A DNA stretch of 64,000 bases, taken from positions 8,031,972 to 8,095,971 of the forward strand of contig NC_089316.1 of the NCBI RefSeq assembly GCF_036669915.1, in the 5' to 3' direction. The DNA comes from Pocillopora verrucosa. Its lineage: Eukaryota > Cnidaria > Anthozoa > Scleractinia > Pocilloporidae. The translations under genes and the position numbers were made by a program. The notes below the pieces were generated by a model. The model ran no database searches, was not told the DNA's origin, and saw only the letters and a list, made by a program, of their open reading frames with translations. Shown one piece after another: positions 37,402 to 48,436 of this stretch (within the stretch, counting starts at the first letter, position 1; every line of letters begins with the position of its first letter).

Positions 37402-38544
37402 AACGAGACGTTGTTAGAATTGAACTTACATGTAATGCTTTTGTTTGTTTGGCAGAGCGATGCCAAGGAACCAGCCGAGACACGTACGAAATATGATACT
37501 GACATGCAAATCGCTTGTTGACAAAAGTACTGATTAACTTCCTTTCTGTCACGTTGACACCGAAAGTTAACGCACGGGAAACTCATGGTCGTTGAAAATT
37601 CACTATTTCAGAATTCTAAAATTCCTTTCCACAGCGTAGATGTGAGAAAATCGATAGAAGCATCTTACCTCATGGTGAGAGGATGTCTCCACAATCGGCC
37701 TGCCGGGTTCAATTTTGACCTTAAGATCAACATTCAAATTTTTTACTCTGTTTCCTAATCATGAGCTTTGCTACAGGTGAGGAGAAACTGTTTGAAAAGT
37801 GAGGCTTGATGAACATTATTTTATCTCGCTAGGCTTTTGACTGAGCCTCGATAGGAGTACTCTCTCTATCTCTGTCTCTCTCTCTCTTAAAATTCTATAA
37901 TGCATAACAAGTATGTGACAATTTGTTTTTCAATGGAAGAGCTTCTGGAGGCAAACAGAAGTTATCACGCCAAGTGGAATGTGTTGGTTTGGCTCCAAGA
38001 ACTTACTTGGGTGATTGGGTCATTCAACCATAATTGCTTAAGGTTAACAGAGTTTAAAATAGTCCAATTGCTAATTCCCAACCTTTAATTCAAGAAAGAC
38101 TGAACGCTATAAAATACAATACATGGCATATTCCTTCTTTTTTTATTAACGGGATGTGTTGGTCTCCGTTTCATAATAGCGACCTTAAGCAAACCACGAC
38201 GGCGACGGCAACGAGGACATGGAAAAACAAACGACATAATGAGCAGAACAATAGCTCAGCACGTGCGTTTGTACATTTCTGAGCCGTCCTATACAAAACA
38301 GCAACGTGAAATCACCAAAACCGCGACGGCAAACTATTTTAATTTCCATTTGGAACTCAACGCTTCTTTTATACGTTATGGTGAAGTTAAGGTGTGGCGC
38401 CGTATGAGACGGTAAACACATGCAGCCATTTTTGAAATTGTACCTAGAGGCAGAAATTTATTTTTAAATCGAAGTCTTCCTTGGCGTTGCCGTCCTGACT
38501 GCTTAAGGTCCCCAATAAAAAAAAACTATCATGTATAGAAATAA

Positions 38545-38690
38545 TCGTTATAAGTGAGCTACAATTGTGAAATTGCAGAAAAGGAGCCTTGAAAATTCAG
38601 ACTTCGACGGGATTTGAATCCGTGCCTTCCAGGTACCATTTCTTCTTCCTTTCTGCAATTTCTTCAATTGGGGCGGCTCATAGGCGAAGA
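38545..38690 (-). mobile_element. tRNA-derived SINE
   Basis: The reverse strand carries a B-box-like GGATTCAAATCCCGTCGAAGTC, followed by TGAATTTTCAAGGCTCCTTTTCTGCAATTTC, typical of a Pol III tRNA head with a short tail. The A-box side is less clear. No flanking target duplication was resolved. Confidence 0.55.
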
Positions 38691-38754
38691 TCATTCCTTT
38701 ACGGACCTTTCCTGGTATTTCATCCAAAGGTCACGATCACCAACATTTCTTACG

Positions 38755-38966
38755 TTAACCCTTTAAACCCTAAGAGTGACTAGCATCACATTTCTCCTTA
38801 CAATATCACCCCTGAATCACACATTAAGGTCATGAGAATAAAGGAAATGGTCACTAAGGAAGGAACCTTTTGATTGGCAAACAAATTCTCCTCGTCAGCA
38901 CCTTACGAAATGTATAAACAACAGTGTGGAGAATATGCATACTGATGTTAGGGTGTAAATAGTTAA
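38755..38966. mobile_element. TTAA-bounded MITE, full-length-looking copy
   Basis: It starts TTAACCCTTTAAACCCTAAGAGTG and ends GATGTTAGGGTGTAAATAGTTAA. The ends are inverted copies (ACCCTTTA/TAAAnGGG-like) and both carry TTAA, the target-site signature of piggyBac-type elements. It is the same family as 5112-5327 and 25495-25711, in the opposite orientation. Confidence 0.6.
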
Positions 38967-40160
38967 TGAAAGATGTAATTCGTTTGCAATACAAGCGTTG
39001 GGCAAACGACAAATCTGAATAGACCATAATTAATTTAATTTATGACGCGTATCCTAAGAAAGGTGGTAAATATTAACGCAGTGCTCAAACGTCTGCGTAT
39101 GCATGGCCATTTTAAGAACCAGGTGGCGTATGTTCAGGCTGTCAGAAGCAAAATGTTTCAGTAGAGTAAAAAACTGACAAACAAGTAATTCACGGTGTTT
39201 TAAAAGCGTATGAATTCTTTGGTAAAGGTCAAAAGTAAATGGTTAATCAACAGGATACACGCGCTTAAAAATTCTGGAGTTTTCCTTTCCTCCACTTTTT
39301 TTTCCTTTTACAGACTTCTGTTAACGATTCACTTTTTCTTTTGCTCATTTTGCTAGACTGTGGTTGTTTCTTATGTTATCCTTTGATATTTTGCACGGAA
39401 AATCTGCTCATGGCCAGCCAGAATTGACCCCTCGCCTATTCCCTAAGTATCATTAAAATCAATCTCGGTTGCGCGGGTCGACTCATCGTGGAGAGTTAGA
39501 TCTTTTCTTTGGCTCACGCCTAAGGAAAAAACGAAAAGCATATTTCTTTCCTTCACGACCAAGCTCAAATTTCACCATCTTCCTTGTTCTTTCTATTGTA
39601 TTCCAATTCCCCTGTAAACTATCAAACGAATAGATTCGATGACTATTGCATTACAAACTCTGGTTGTAAAGCTGGTTGAGCTGTTTAACTCTTTAACTTA
39701 AAGTGATTTGTCTGGTAATTCTCTATTTTTGTCTACATGAGGTTTTGCAGTGAAGTAGGTGTCTCAACAAAAATTGATAATAAATTAGTGACTATATTTT
39801 CGTAGTTTCATCAACTTTTGCTGGGTGATGTTTTTAAAATTGTTAGAAGATGTTTCATTTCAATCACTACTGGAAGCTTAAAGGTAAGTTAACCAAGAAA
39901 CAAACTTAAACATGGGAATACGGAACACCAAAACTTTAGAAATTTAAAGGCGCCAAAAGGGATCGATGATAAACAAAACAGATCCCTATAGTATTTACTG
40001 TAAAGTTGCATCGGCGCTTTGCTTCAGAACAAGAGAAAGATATTGTAGTAGTGTAGTGAAGCCACAAAGGTACACTACAAAGGCTTAAAAACATACGCTC
40101 TCGCACACACCTTTAAGTTCCCGGATATTTGCGAATTACCGCTGTCCTAATACACTACAG

Positions 40161-42024
40161 CTATTCCGTACTACAGTAACGGGTATTACATGTTGGTACT
40201 CCAGAGAAGTAATATACGTAATAAGAGCCACAGTTTCTTACTTGGATGTAGGTGGACCATCTACAACAGTTTGAAAACCAGTGAAAGCAGACCTGCCTGG
40301 TAACTTGACCCTCAGCCACTGTGGGATGAACTCCATTTAACCAGCTTGAGATATCAGCTGTACACCTATGAGTTGGTGGACAAGTGGTTGGCATTTTTGT
40401 TCCTGCAGCTCCTTGGAAACGATACCAGCCATGGGGGAGTGAGTTATCGCACAAAGCAGACCCGGCTTTGGGGATTGTGGATTTACGGTCGGCACTGGTC
40501 AGACTTGAGTAACTTTGGCACTCCTCGACTGAAGCAAACATTACTTCGTTGGATTAATCAGTAAGGAGTTCACGCGTATGAAAAGTCAATGAAAGTTCAA
40601 ATCAAATTAATTACAAATTATTCAATTGGGAAAATTCTTTTGATTATTTTGTATCATTTGTTGGATGCCCAAGCTACTATTTCATACCTTGGCATGATTT
40701 ACCATCGCCAATGTATCCTTCGTTACAGGTGCAGTTGTGAGAACCTTCAGTGTTGGTACAATTCGCATTTACGTCACACACAGTATTGCTGTCTTTGCAT
40801 TCATCTATATCTGATTGGAAAGTAATCAAAAGAAGTCAATGCTAGCAAAGATTCCTTGAATGATTTACGCATGAGAATCGAATTAACAAATAGATTCCAA
40901 GTTGCCGTCCGTCTGTTCAGTAATAGATCACAGAGGACGTCAAAATGTGATGACGTCATCTATACGTCTGTCCTCCAATAGATCATAAGTGACAACCAAT
41001 CAGAATGCGTGCATAACTGAGCTTATTATATAATATTGTACCATAGCGTCACGATAATTTTCTACCTGAGCATGAGTGTCCATCCCCAGTAAATCCTTCT
41101 TTACAGGTGCAATTATAAAACCCAACAGTATTGGAGCAGTTTGCATTCTTGTCACAGACATCGTTGCTGCTTTTACATTCATCGATATCTAATTGGAAAT
41201 TGATCGAAAGAAAACATTAAGACAAGGTCCAAACACTGTGTAAAGTAATTCTGTTCTTGGTATACTGACTTACCTCCCAAGTTCATGTCGCAATAAACCA
41301 ACTTTGAACTCCCGACATAAGTTGGATCCAACCAGTACTTTTTACTGATGCTGCTTTTTCCTTCACTTAGTTTTATCTCTTGGCACGATAACGCTGGTAA
41401 TTCAGGAATAGATCCTAAGGGGGCTACGATATAGACATGACTTCATTAATGGTTTGAGGGTAATAGAAGTTGCAATACAGATTAGAGATGAATATATATT
41501 TGTCTGGGCGAGATAAACATGGAATGATAATAATTAAGAGCTGTGAAGTTTAGCTGCTATTAATATAGAATGGAGGGTGAATTTTGCTTTAAGACAGTGC
41601 CCCTATTTAATAACAAAGCAATCAGACACTTGCTCTCGGAAAGTGATGGGTTTTTACTAAGAACTCACTGAAAAAGATTTGTATGTAAAATAAACTAGAC
41701 CGGATACGTACCTCTACCACTGAGGCGTCCCATGTAAAAGCGTAAACCATCTGGCTGGAAATTCTCGGGCCTTGCTTCCTTAGTTCGGATGTTCAATTCA
41801 CAGGACTTTTCCCCAATTACATAATTGTAGCTTTGACATATCGTTTCTCTCTCGCAGGTGATATCGCACACATGAGGAGCTGTTACTGGGACCTTTTTAA
41901 AGACGAATCCTTTGAGAGCCATACCAGGTACGTTAACTTCTGTCTTGCATGTATTTTTAGCAGTAGAGAAGTTCATGAGATACAAAGAGGCTAGGAAGAT
42001 TAAGAAGCTTGAATTCCTCGCCAT
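40161..42024 (-). CDS. Secreted PAN/apple - YCDM segment - EGF x2 - D8C protein (gene A)
   Basis: Five exons, all joined in phase 1: 41712-42024, 41274-41423, 41066-41188, 40688-40810 and 40161-40528. The total is 1077 nt, giving 358 aa. Exon 1 encodes a signal peptide (MARNSSFLIFLASLYLMNF) and a PAN/apple domain (GMALKGFVFKKVPVTAPHVC, CELNIRTKEARPENF). Exon 2 has SIPELPALSC, KYWLDP and YCDM. Exons 3 and 4 are calcium-binding-type EGF modules (DIDECKSSNDVC and DIDECKDSNTVC). Exon 5 is a complete D8C (GWYRFQGAAGTKMPTT, NCCRW, VRNCGSYYVY, TRYCSTE). Unlike the other copies, its D8C keeps the CC pair and the TCPPTHRC cysteine, so it may be closer to the ancestral form. An in-frame ATG upstream (42138) would add a second hydrophobic stretch; I prefer 42024. 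Intact and compact, so probably functional. Confidence 0.9.
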
Positions 42025-45000
42025 TCCCGCTGATGCAGAAATTGGAAAGTGTAGATTACTTAGCCAAACCAGTAGACAAAAAATTATGACAACAGATAGA
42101 CAGACAGACAAACAAACATGAAGCAAAGTAGAAATCAATTCTGAATCGACTGTATCTTAGCAATAAGAAAAGTACAACTTATAAGATTTAATTAAAATAA
42201 TTGAAGGCCTTTTTTTTATATTTTCCCCGCCCAACTGTTTCCGTGGCAAGAGTCCACTTTTTAATGATGCTACTCGTTATTTCGCCATTCTACCTAGAAA
42301 AGAAAATCAAGTCGATACAATTGCAAAGGCCATAGGTTTTAAACAAGTTATCCCCACGCTTTATACATATTAAAGCAAATTCCCGCACGAATGGCACAAT
42401 TTTTTGGTTATTTGATTAGCTTCGTAGCACAAAAAAACTTCAAAATCTTGGAGAAAAAATAGAGTTTTGTAAGCTCAACCATCATCATTCTTAAACTAAA
42501 TAAGCACACCTTCTATGGATGACGATCTATGGTGATGTTAAGAATCATCCGTGTACATACGGTATACAAAATGGAGCGCTCATGGAAACATCGAAGTTTT
42601 CTAAAATATGATATTTTGATTGAATAACATAGGTATACTCGAAGAAAAAGAACTCGATCAGAGTGCTCGCAATAGGAATCGAATTTATGGCTCTCTGATT
42701 AGTACTTCGGATATTCTGCCAACTCGTGGCAGGCTAGGCCGTTAGGCTATGTGCGTAGTGACAAACTTCATGCACATTGCTAGCACATGAATGTCGAATG
42801 TGATGCTTTCGCGCAATGATTTAACTAAATTAAAAAAAACTAAAAACTAAAAGCTGACACATTGAAGAATTCTCTCTTGCTCAACACTAAAGAAAAAAAT
42901 TGTTCTAAAACCTTGCGTCACACAGTAAATCACAAAAAGTCGTAGAAAGTCGATAAAAAGAAAGAAAATTAAACGTTTCTCATTCTCTGCCCAAGATTTC
43001 AACATTTAAAATTTTTCTGTGTCGAGCAGCAACACCCGACTTACGTCTATTATGCTGCATAAAGACAGCGTTCATCATCAATTAACATATTCTTTTTGAA
43101 CAAATTACTTGAAAAAAAATAGTAAATAGCTCACGTCGTAAATCCGTCGATTTGAAAGATCCTTTCTCTGTTAGTTAGAGAATTAGAGATATTACAGTCA
43201 TTCCAACATCTTATCCCATTACATAGCTGCAAGGAGAGGGAGATCATCTCATCCTAGTTTTTTCGGAAAATGTTTTTCTTTTCTATTCTTTTTTCTTAGA
43301 AAGGAATAATTATCATACTATATCGAAATAATCATTTAAAAATGAAATGTCTCATTCTCAGATTTTTAACTTGCTAGCGTCAAAGAAAACTGGCTCACGT
43401 TTTTTAGCATGTAACACGCTTCCTCCAGAGTTTTTAGCGAGGAATAAAAAACCCTCTAAAAACGGACAGTATGCTAATTGGAATGTCAAGAGACAATGTA
43501 AAGTACAACTTCAAAGTTGTATCAGAGTATCTGAGGTCTTTTGGCTTCTCTCAGCTTTTGTGGAATGATACCTTTGATGTTCCTATCTAGTGTTGTTAAC
43601 TCACGTAGATAGCCTTACCAAATTGGTTAAGTAGAATTTCAAGTAGCTGCGGTTCAAAAAAAATTAGAAATTAGAAATTAGATATAGAAATATTCATGAA
43701 AAGGCTCAGTTTGGAAACACATTGAATCAGGGAAACTAAATCCTAAAATTGATGGTCTGGTCTTACATAGCAGCCGTAATTAGTTTGCCGTCAAAAATTT
43801 ACCAAACTCTATTTTGGGATTGAAGCCAAACTTATTCTACGAAACTCTAGGGCTGATGAATATAAGAAATGCGATCCTTAAACATCTGCAGCTGATTGTC
43901 AACGAGTTAAACATGCTCTCTTTCAACTTCATCGTTTCTGTTTTGGTTCCTCGCGTGCAACAAAATTCAACAAAATTCGGGCGGGAATTTGAGTAATATA
44001 ATCGTTAATTCTGTCTACGATGTTTGTAAATCAACGGCGAAAAAACCTGTTTCATTAATTTCAAAGTAAAATTTAATCGGTACAAATTATTAGCTTTAGG
44101 CACGAAGTAGAGTTCGGTAAATTTTGATTACAGACCTACGAAAGCTATACTTTAAAATGAGCTCTTAGGAGTATTTTGGTAACAAATCCCTCTCGGTTTT
44201 CCATTATCCATTGCCTAACTAAAGAAACTCATCCATTACCTAATTAAGGAAAAAATAATTTAGCTTCAAGAAAAAAAACTGGTTTACCTTTTTTAGCATG
44301 TAGCACGCTTCCTCCAGAGTTTTTAGCGAGGAATAAAAAACCCTCCAAAAACAATGCTGTCATTGGCACTTATAACAGTAGTTGCTGTTACAATAGCCAA
44401 TATCTATCATGCTCTTAATAATTTATTTCTTGCTCCTGTTTGTCGTTGATCAACCCTTTAAAGGCGATGCTGTCATCGGTGCTTGTTTCTTGTAACTATA
44501 GTTACTGTAACAATATTCCATATTTATCATGCTATTAATAATTCATTTCTGGTTCCTGTTTGTCGTTGATTAACCTTCTAAAAGCGATGCCGTAAATGCG
44601 CTGTTTTTTTGTCCTAAAAAAATCAGAATCTATTAAAAAAATGTACGTTGCAACTTTTCGAAGTTGTATGAGTGTCTAAAGTGTAACTTAGGATAAAATA
44701 AAACAGATGATTTTCATAGAATATTCATCAGCCTTAAGATAAAAACAACCTTAAAGGAATCTTTATATGATGAAATCAATCGCACACACTTCGAATGGCA
44801 AAATGGAACCACACTGTTTTGCCCCCCACAACGCATGCTTTACCAGCGCCAAAAAGGCGTCCTGTATTCTTAAAATATTAATAAAAAGAACCCCTGAACG
44901 TCTTTAGTTAAATTCCTTTTGTTTCTCTTTTTTATTTTGGAAGGTAAATGCCTGTTTGCGATATCATCCAAATTAAGAACGGCTTTGAACATCATGACAA

Positions 45001-45336
45001 CTTTGGAAAACTATGATTTTAAAGCGATCATAGTTTTGATAAAAAAAAATGGCAAAAGTGCTGTAACTTCATTCATTTTCCTTTTCTCCTTCCTTTCTAT
45101 AGATTCTACAATCCGCCACGGCTGCCTGCGTTTAGAAGTTGCATTGCAAAGTGTTAGAAGGTGTTAGCAATATTTGACTTTCCAAATATGGAAAGATAAC
45201 CTGTCAATTCTGAGTAATTCTCTTAATTCATGGTACTCTTTCTTATCTTGGGAGCTTTGAATAAATTTGAAAATGTCATAACAAGTAGAAAGACGCTTCA
45301 GTTTAATCTTGGGTTTATGAGCCGCAATAACTCTTA
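42025..45336. other. Gene A 5' flank and inverted spacer copy
   Basis: No gene is seen. The stretch 42025-43080 matches the 5' flank of gene B (52838-54560), including a tRNA-like SINE. The stretch 43780-44265 matches 12765-13310 in reverse orientation. The stretch 44960-45300 matches 54570-54930. A block TTTTTTAGCATGTA(A/G)CACGCTTCCTCCAGAG occurs twice (43395 and 44290), and an imperfect unit of about 118 bp repeats at 44350-44590. Confidence 0.55.
42661..42726 (-). mobile_element. tRNA-like SINE relic in gene A upstream region
   Basis: The reverse strand resembles the copy at 54151-54216, whose B box GGTTCGACTCC is exact. Here the box is mutated. Present at the same relative place upstream of genes A and B, so it inserted before they duplicated. 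Confidence 0.5.
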
Positions 45337-48300
45337 AAAAAAAAAAAAAAAAAAAAACTCTAAATTTGCAACCCCTTCGTCACCACAATATGATATGGTA
45401 TCGTATAATTTGCTTAAAATGAGAGACAGGTCCTAAAAACTATTTATGACCATCATTTGAATGCAAAACTTTTGATACTAATAGAGACTCGTGATCCTAA
45501 TAACCACTAGTCCTAAAGAATTTTCTAATTTAATTTACAGGTGCCGCTTTGGTTTACAACTTTGGCGCTTATATTCCTGTTTTGTTTCTACCGCTGAGAA
45601 CTATAGAAATTTAAAAAAAAAGGAATAAAAGAATTGTGAAACTATTTCGAAAAAAGTGTCTGGGACATGGTGTTTGTTTCCGTTGAGAGACTCGAAGTTT
45701 GAGGCGTACTCATTTAGCGTCACTCTCAGGGTCCTGTTCGCGGTTCGAGATATTATCAGATTTTAATTCATTTGATGCCCGATAGCCTTTCCATATTCGT
45801 TCTAGTGCGCTGATTAATTTTAAACAAATAGATCATTTTTATGTTTCGCAAGAAATCGATTCCGTTGCGTTATTTTTGAGATTATGTTGGGAAAAGTTTC
45901 AAGTTATCACGTTGACTTATTTTCCAACGATTACGGTCCATCTATTTGCTAATTAGAATGATAAATCCAACTTTTAGTGGTTTGGGCCAGGTTACCTATG
46001 AGTAAGAGTCTCTTTATTTTTCTTCTCCTTAACATTTATGGAGATATCAGGTGTGTTAATTTGATAGACGGTAATGACTTCTTAGCGTACAACAAAGTTA
46101 CTCTCATTTCACCAATAGGCCTCGAAGGAAAGCTTAGGAAAATCTCTGGTCATAAAATGTCACCTGATTGGCAATTCACCTCTATAATAACAATAACCGT
46201 AACGTATCAAAGAAAAAGTGCGCGGTGTGCGGTGAAAACACATTTATTGTTGATTTTACTGTATATTGTTTGTGTCATTGTTGTTGTTGTTTTTTTTTCA
46301 GAGTAACGCCAGCATGTGCACCCACATTCGTGGTGTACGAAAACGTTATTCTCTTCCTTTGGCCAAACAAATGACATCGACAGGATAAATAATGCAATCC
46401 AGCCATGGGTAGCAAATGAATGTACATCCCTTAGCACTAACAAAGGCAAAAACTGTAAAAAATGCCTTTTTGCAAGGTTTTTTTTTATTACTATTTACTT
46501 AAAGATAATTAACAATTGAATTCTAACGATACTTGTGACAAATTACTTGCAATTTAATGAAGAAAGATGTTCAATATAAATTAATTATAAGAAAGTAAAT
46601 TAATTTAGTTAACTGTACAAAAGATTGACCTTATTTTCGTTTTTCTGTTACTTACGTTACAATCTTTTTCATCAACTCTCTCCATTTGTTACTGTATCGT
46701 TGTGATGTTAAGTTACAACCAGTTTTGATTGATTGCTCTGTTTTTACTTCACTAGGTTCTGGTTTCATGCATTTTCTGGACTAATTCCTTGTTGTTCTTG
46801 TTATTATTCCCTGGTTATCTATATTAATTCCATTACAAAAATTGTGAAAGCCTCTCTTCGCGATTGCTATTAAGTGAATTTGAAGAGTCTTTTACATAAC
46901 CTTTCATCAGATGAGTGGTGTCGAGAACCTACTCTGGCCCGTGGATTACACTGCCCTTAACATTTACTGTCGTGTTCGTGTTATGAAAGTCAGCTGAAAA
47001 AAATCCGTGTAAGGTAAATGTATTTACAAAGAGATACATAGTTTTTGTTAAATGATGAGATAATATACACGATGTCTGTCTATTTACACCACTCAAGGAG
47101 CTGAGCCACAAAGTGACCCAGCTCATATCACTTCCCTTTAAAAAGATCAACAACAGTTTTTCTATATTTTGATACGTTGTTAATAAACTCGCCCTACTTT
47201 GCCCCATTTGCTTTGTGTTCAGGTCTCTTCTTGTAAATTAGAGACAAATGAAATGAAAAACATTTATATAGCGCCATCTTCCATTAATTGTCCACGCCGC
47301 TTTACAATACTCTAAAAACCGTAAAAATTAAATTCCTAAGAATTAAATACACTATAACTACAAGTACAAATTAAATGCACATCTAATTTCCCGAAGACTA
47401 GTATTAGAATATTGAAATATCAGGCTTTGGGGGTGGGGGGGGGGGGGGGGTTTCTTTCCCGCGCTTATTATTTTTCATAGGATTCTTTGAATATTTTTGC
47501 ATCATAAAAAAAGGAAAATTTCACAGTGAGAAACTGTGATTTTGATTTTAAATCTAACATTCTTGTGAAAAGTTGTTGGTAATGTACTTAACCGGTGTAC
47601 AAAGTTGTTTACAACTTGTGTTTACCTATGCTACTCCAAGTACTTATTTTTAACGCATCGCAGCTCTAAATACTGTTCTTTTGCGTGTTTATGTTTGAAA
47701 AACAAGTCAACTTTTGAAAGCTACTTGCAGTTTTTAAACTGCACTCGCCCTACGGGTTCATAAAATCTGGTTAGCCTTTGAAAACTTACTCGTGCTGATT
47801 TCTTCCAAATTGCACTCGAAATGCCTGATTTCCTATACAAATTGTTGCGAAAATTATTTTAACAAATTTTATCTTGAATAAATGACCTGCCCGCGCGCTT
47901 AGTTAAGTAAGCTCTATAGGAACACTTTGAAGCCATTGTGTAAAGATCTTTAGCTTAGATTCAAATCAGTCTGAGATGTAAGCGATCCATTTCGAATGCA
48001 TCCTAGTCGATTCGGTCACATTTGATACACGGTTACGACAGGCTAAACCATCGAGGTTTGCTTACTGAGCGTCCGAAAATTCGTGATTATCATCACTTTT
48101 TTTTCTACGCCTATAAAGTAAGATGGCGCCTACTGGTCATTCCACTGACCTACGCTAAAATAACCATGGTTAATAGTTACAGCAATAGAAGGATGAAAAA
48201 AAAACGAAAAATTAATACATAAACAAAAGGCTCGAAAACCATAAGTTTGAGAGTTTGCGTTTCTCTGCGATGACAGAGGCTATCTAATGAGAATTATCAC

Positions 48301-48436
48301 TATGGTGAAATCAATAACTGTTTGCCACAGGTTAAAATCTGCTGATAATGTTTATGATAGAAAAGAAAGGTTAACTATGTCACATGGTAAAAGCGGTTAG
48401 AGTCCTCTTGCTACGCAAAGTATGTTTGCTTCATAT
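45337..48436. other. Inverted copy of the spacer and D8C 3' flank
   Basis: This begins with a run of about 21 A (45337-45357). Reverse-complement matches run to 11400-12330 (CAACCCCTTCGTCACCACAATATGAT; ATCTATTTGCTAATTAG) up to about 46230, then to 21406-23500 from about 46300 on. A local insert of about 140 bp at 47250-47395 (ATTTATATAGCGCC...) and a G-run (47423-47450) are not in the plus-strand copies. Apart from the carrier exon relic at 46302-46374, no gene is seen. Confidence 0.6.
46302..46374 (+). pseudogene. Isolated SLC25A32 terminal exon, inverted
   Basis: After the acceptor TTTTTTTTCAG, the 73 bases match exon 11 of the carrier in size, phase and product ([19 protein letters not shown]), ending in TGA. 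None of the other carrier exons is present nearby. It is a third copy of this exon in the window and is a duplication relic. Confidence 0.88.

Larger units (their letters stand above)
37402..40160. other. Intergenic region between gene D and gene A with two repeats
   Basis: No gene is seen. It holds a tRNA-derived SINE (38545-38690) and a TTAA-bounded element (38755-38966). A CT-rich microsatellite (TCTCTATCTCTGTCTCTCTC) lies near 37861. Confidence 0.55.

Noticed and set aside
45977..46306. A 109-codon frame with a signal-like start
   Set aside because: It lies in inverted spacer DNA and its frame is not kept in the plus-strand copies. It ends inside the T-tract before the carrier exon relic.
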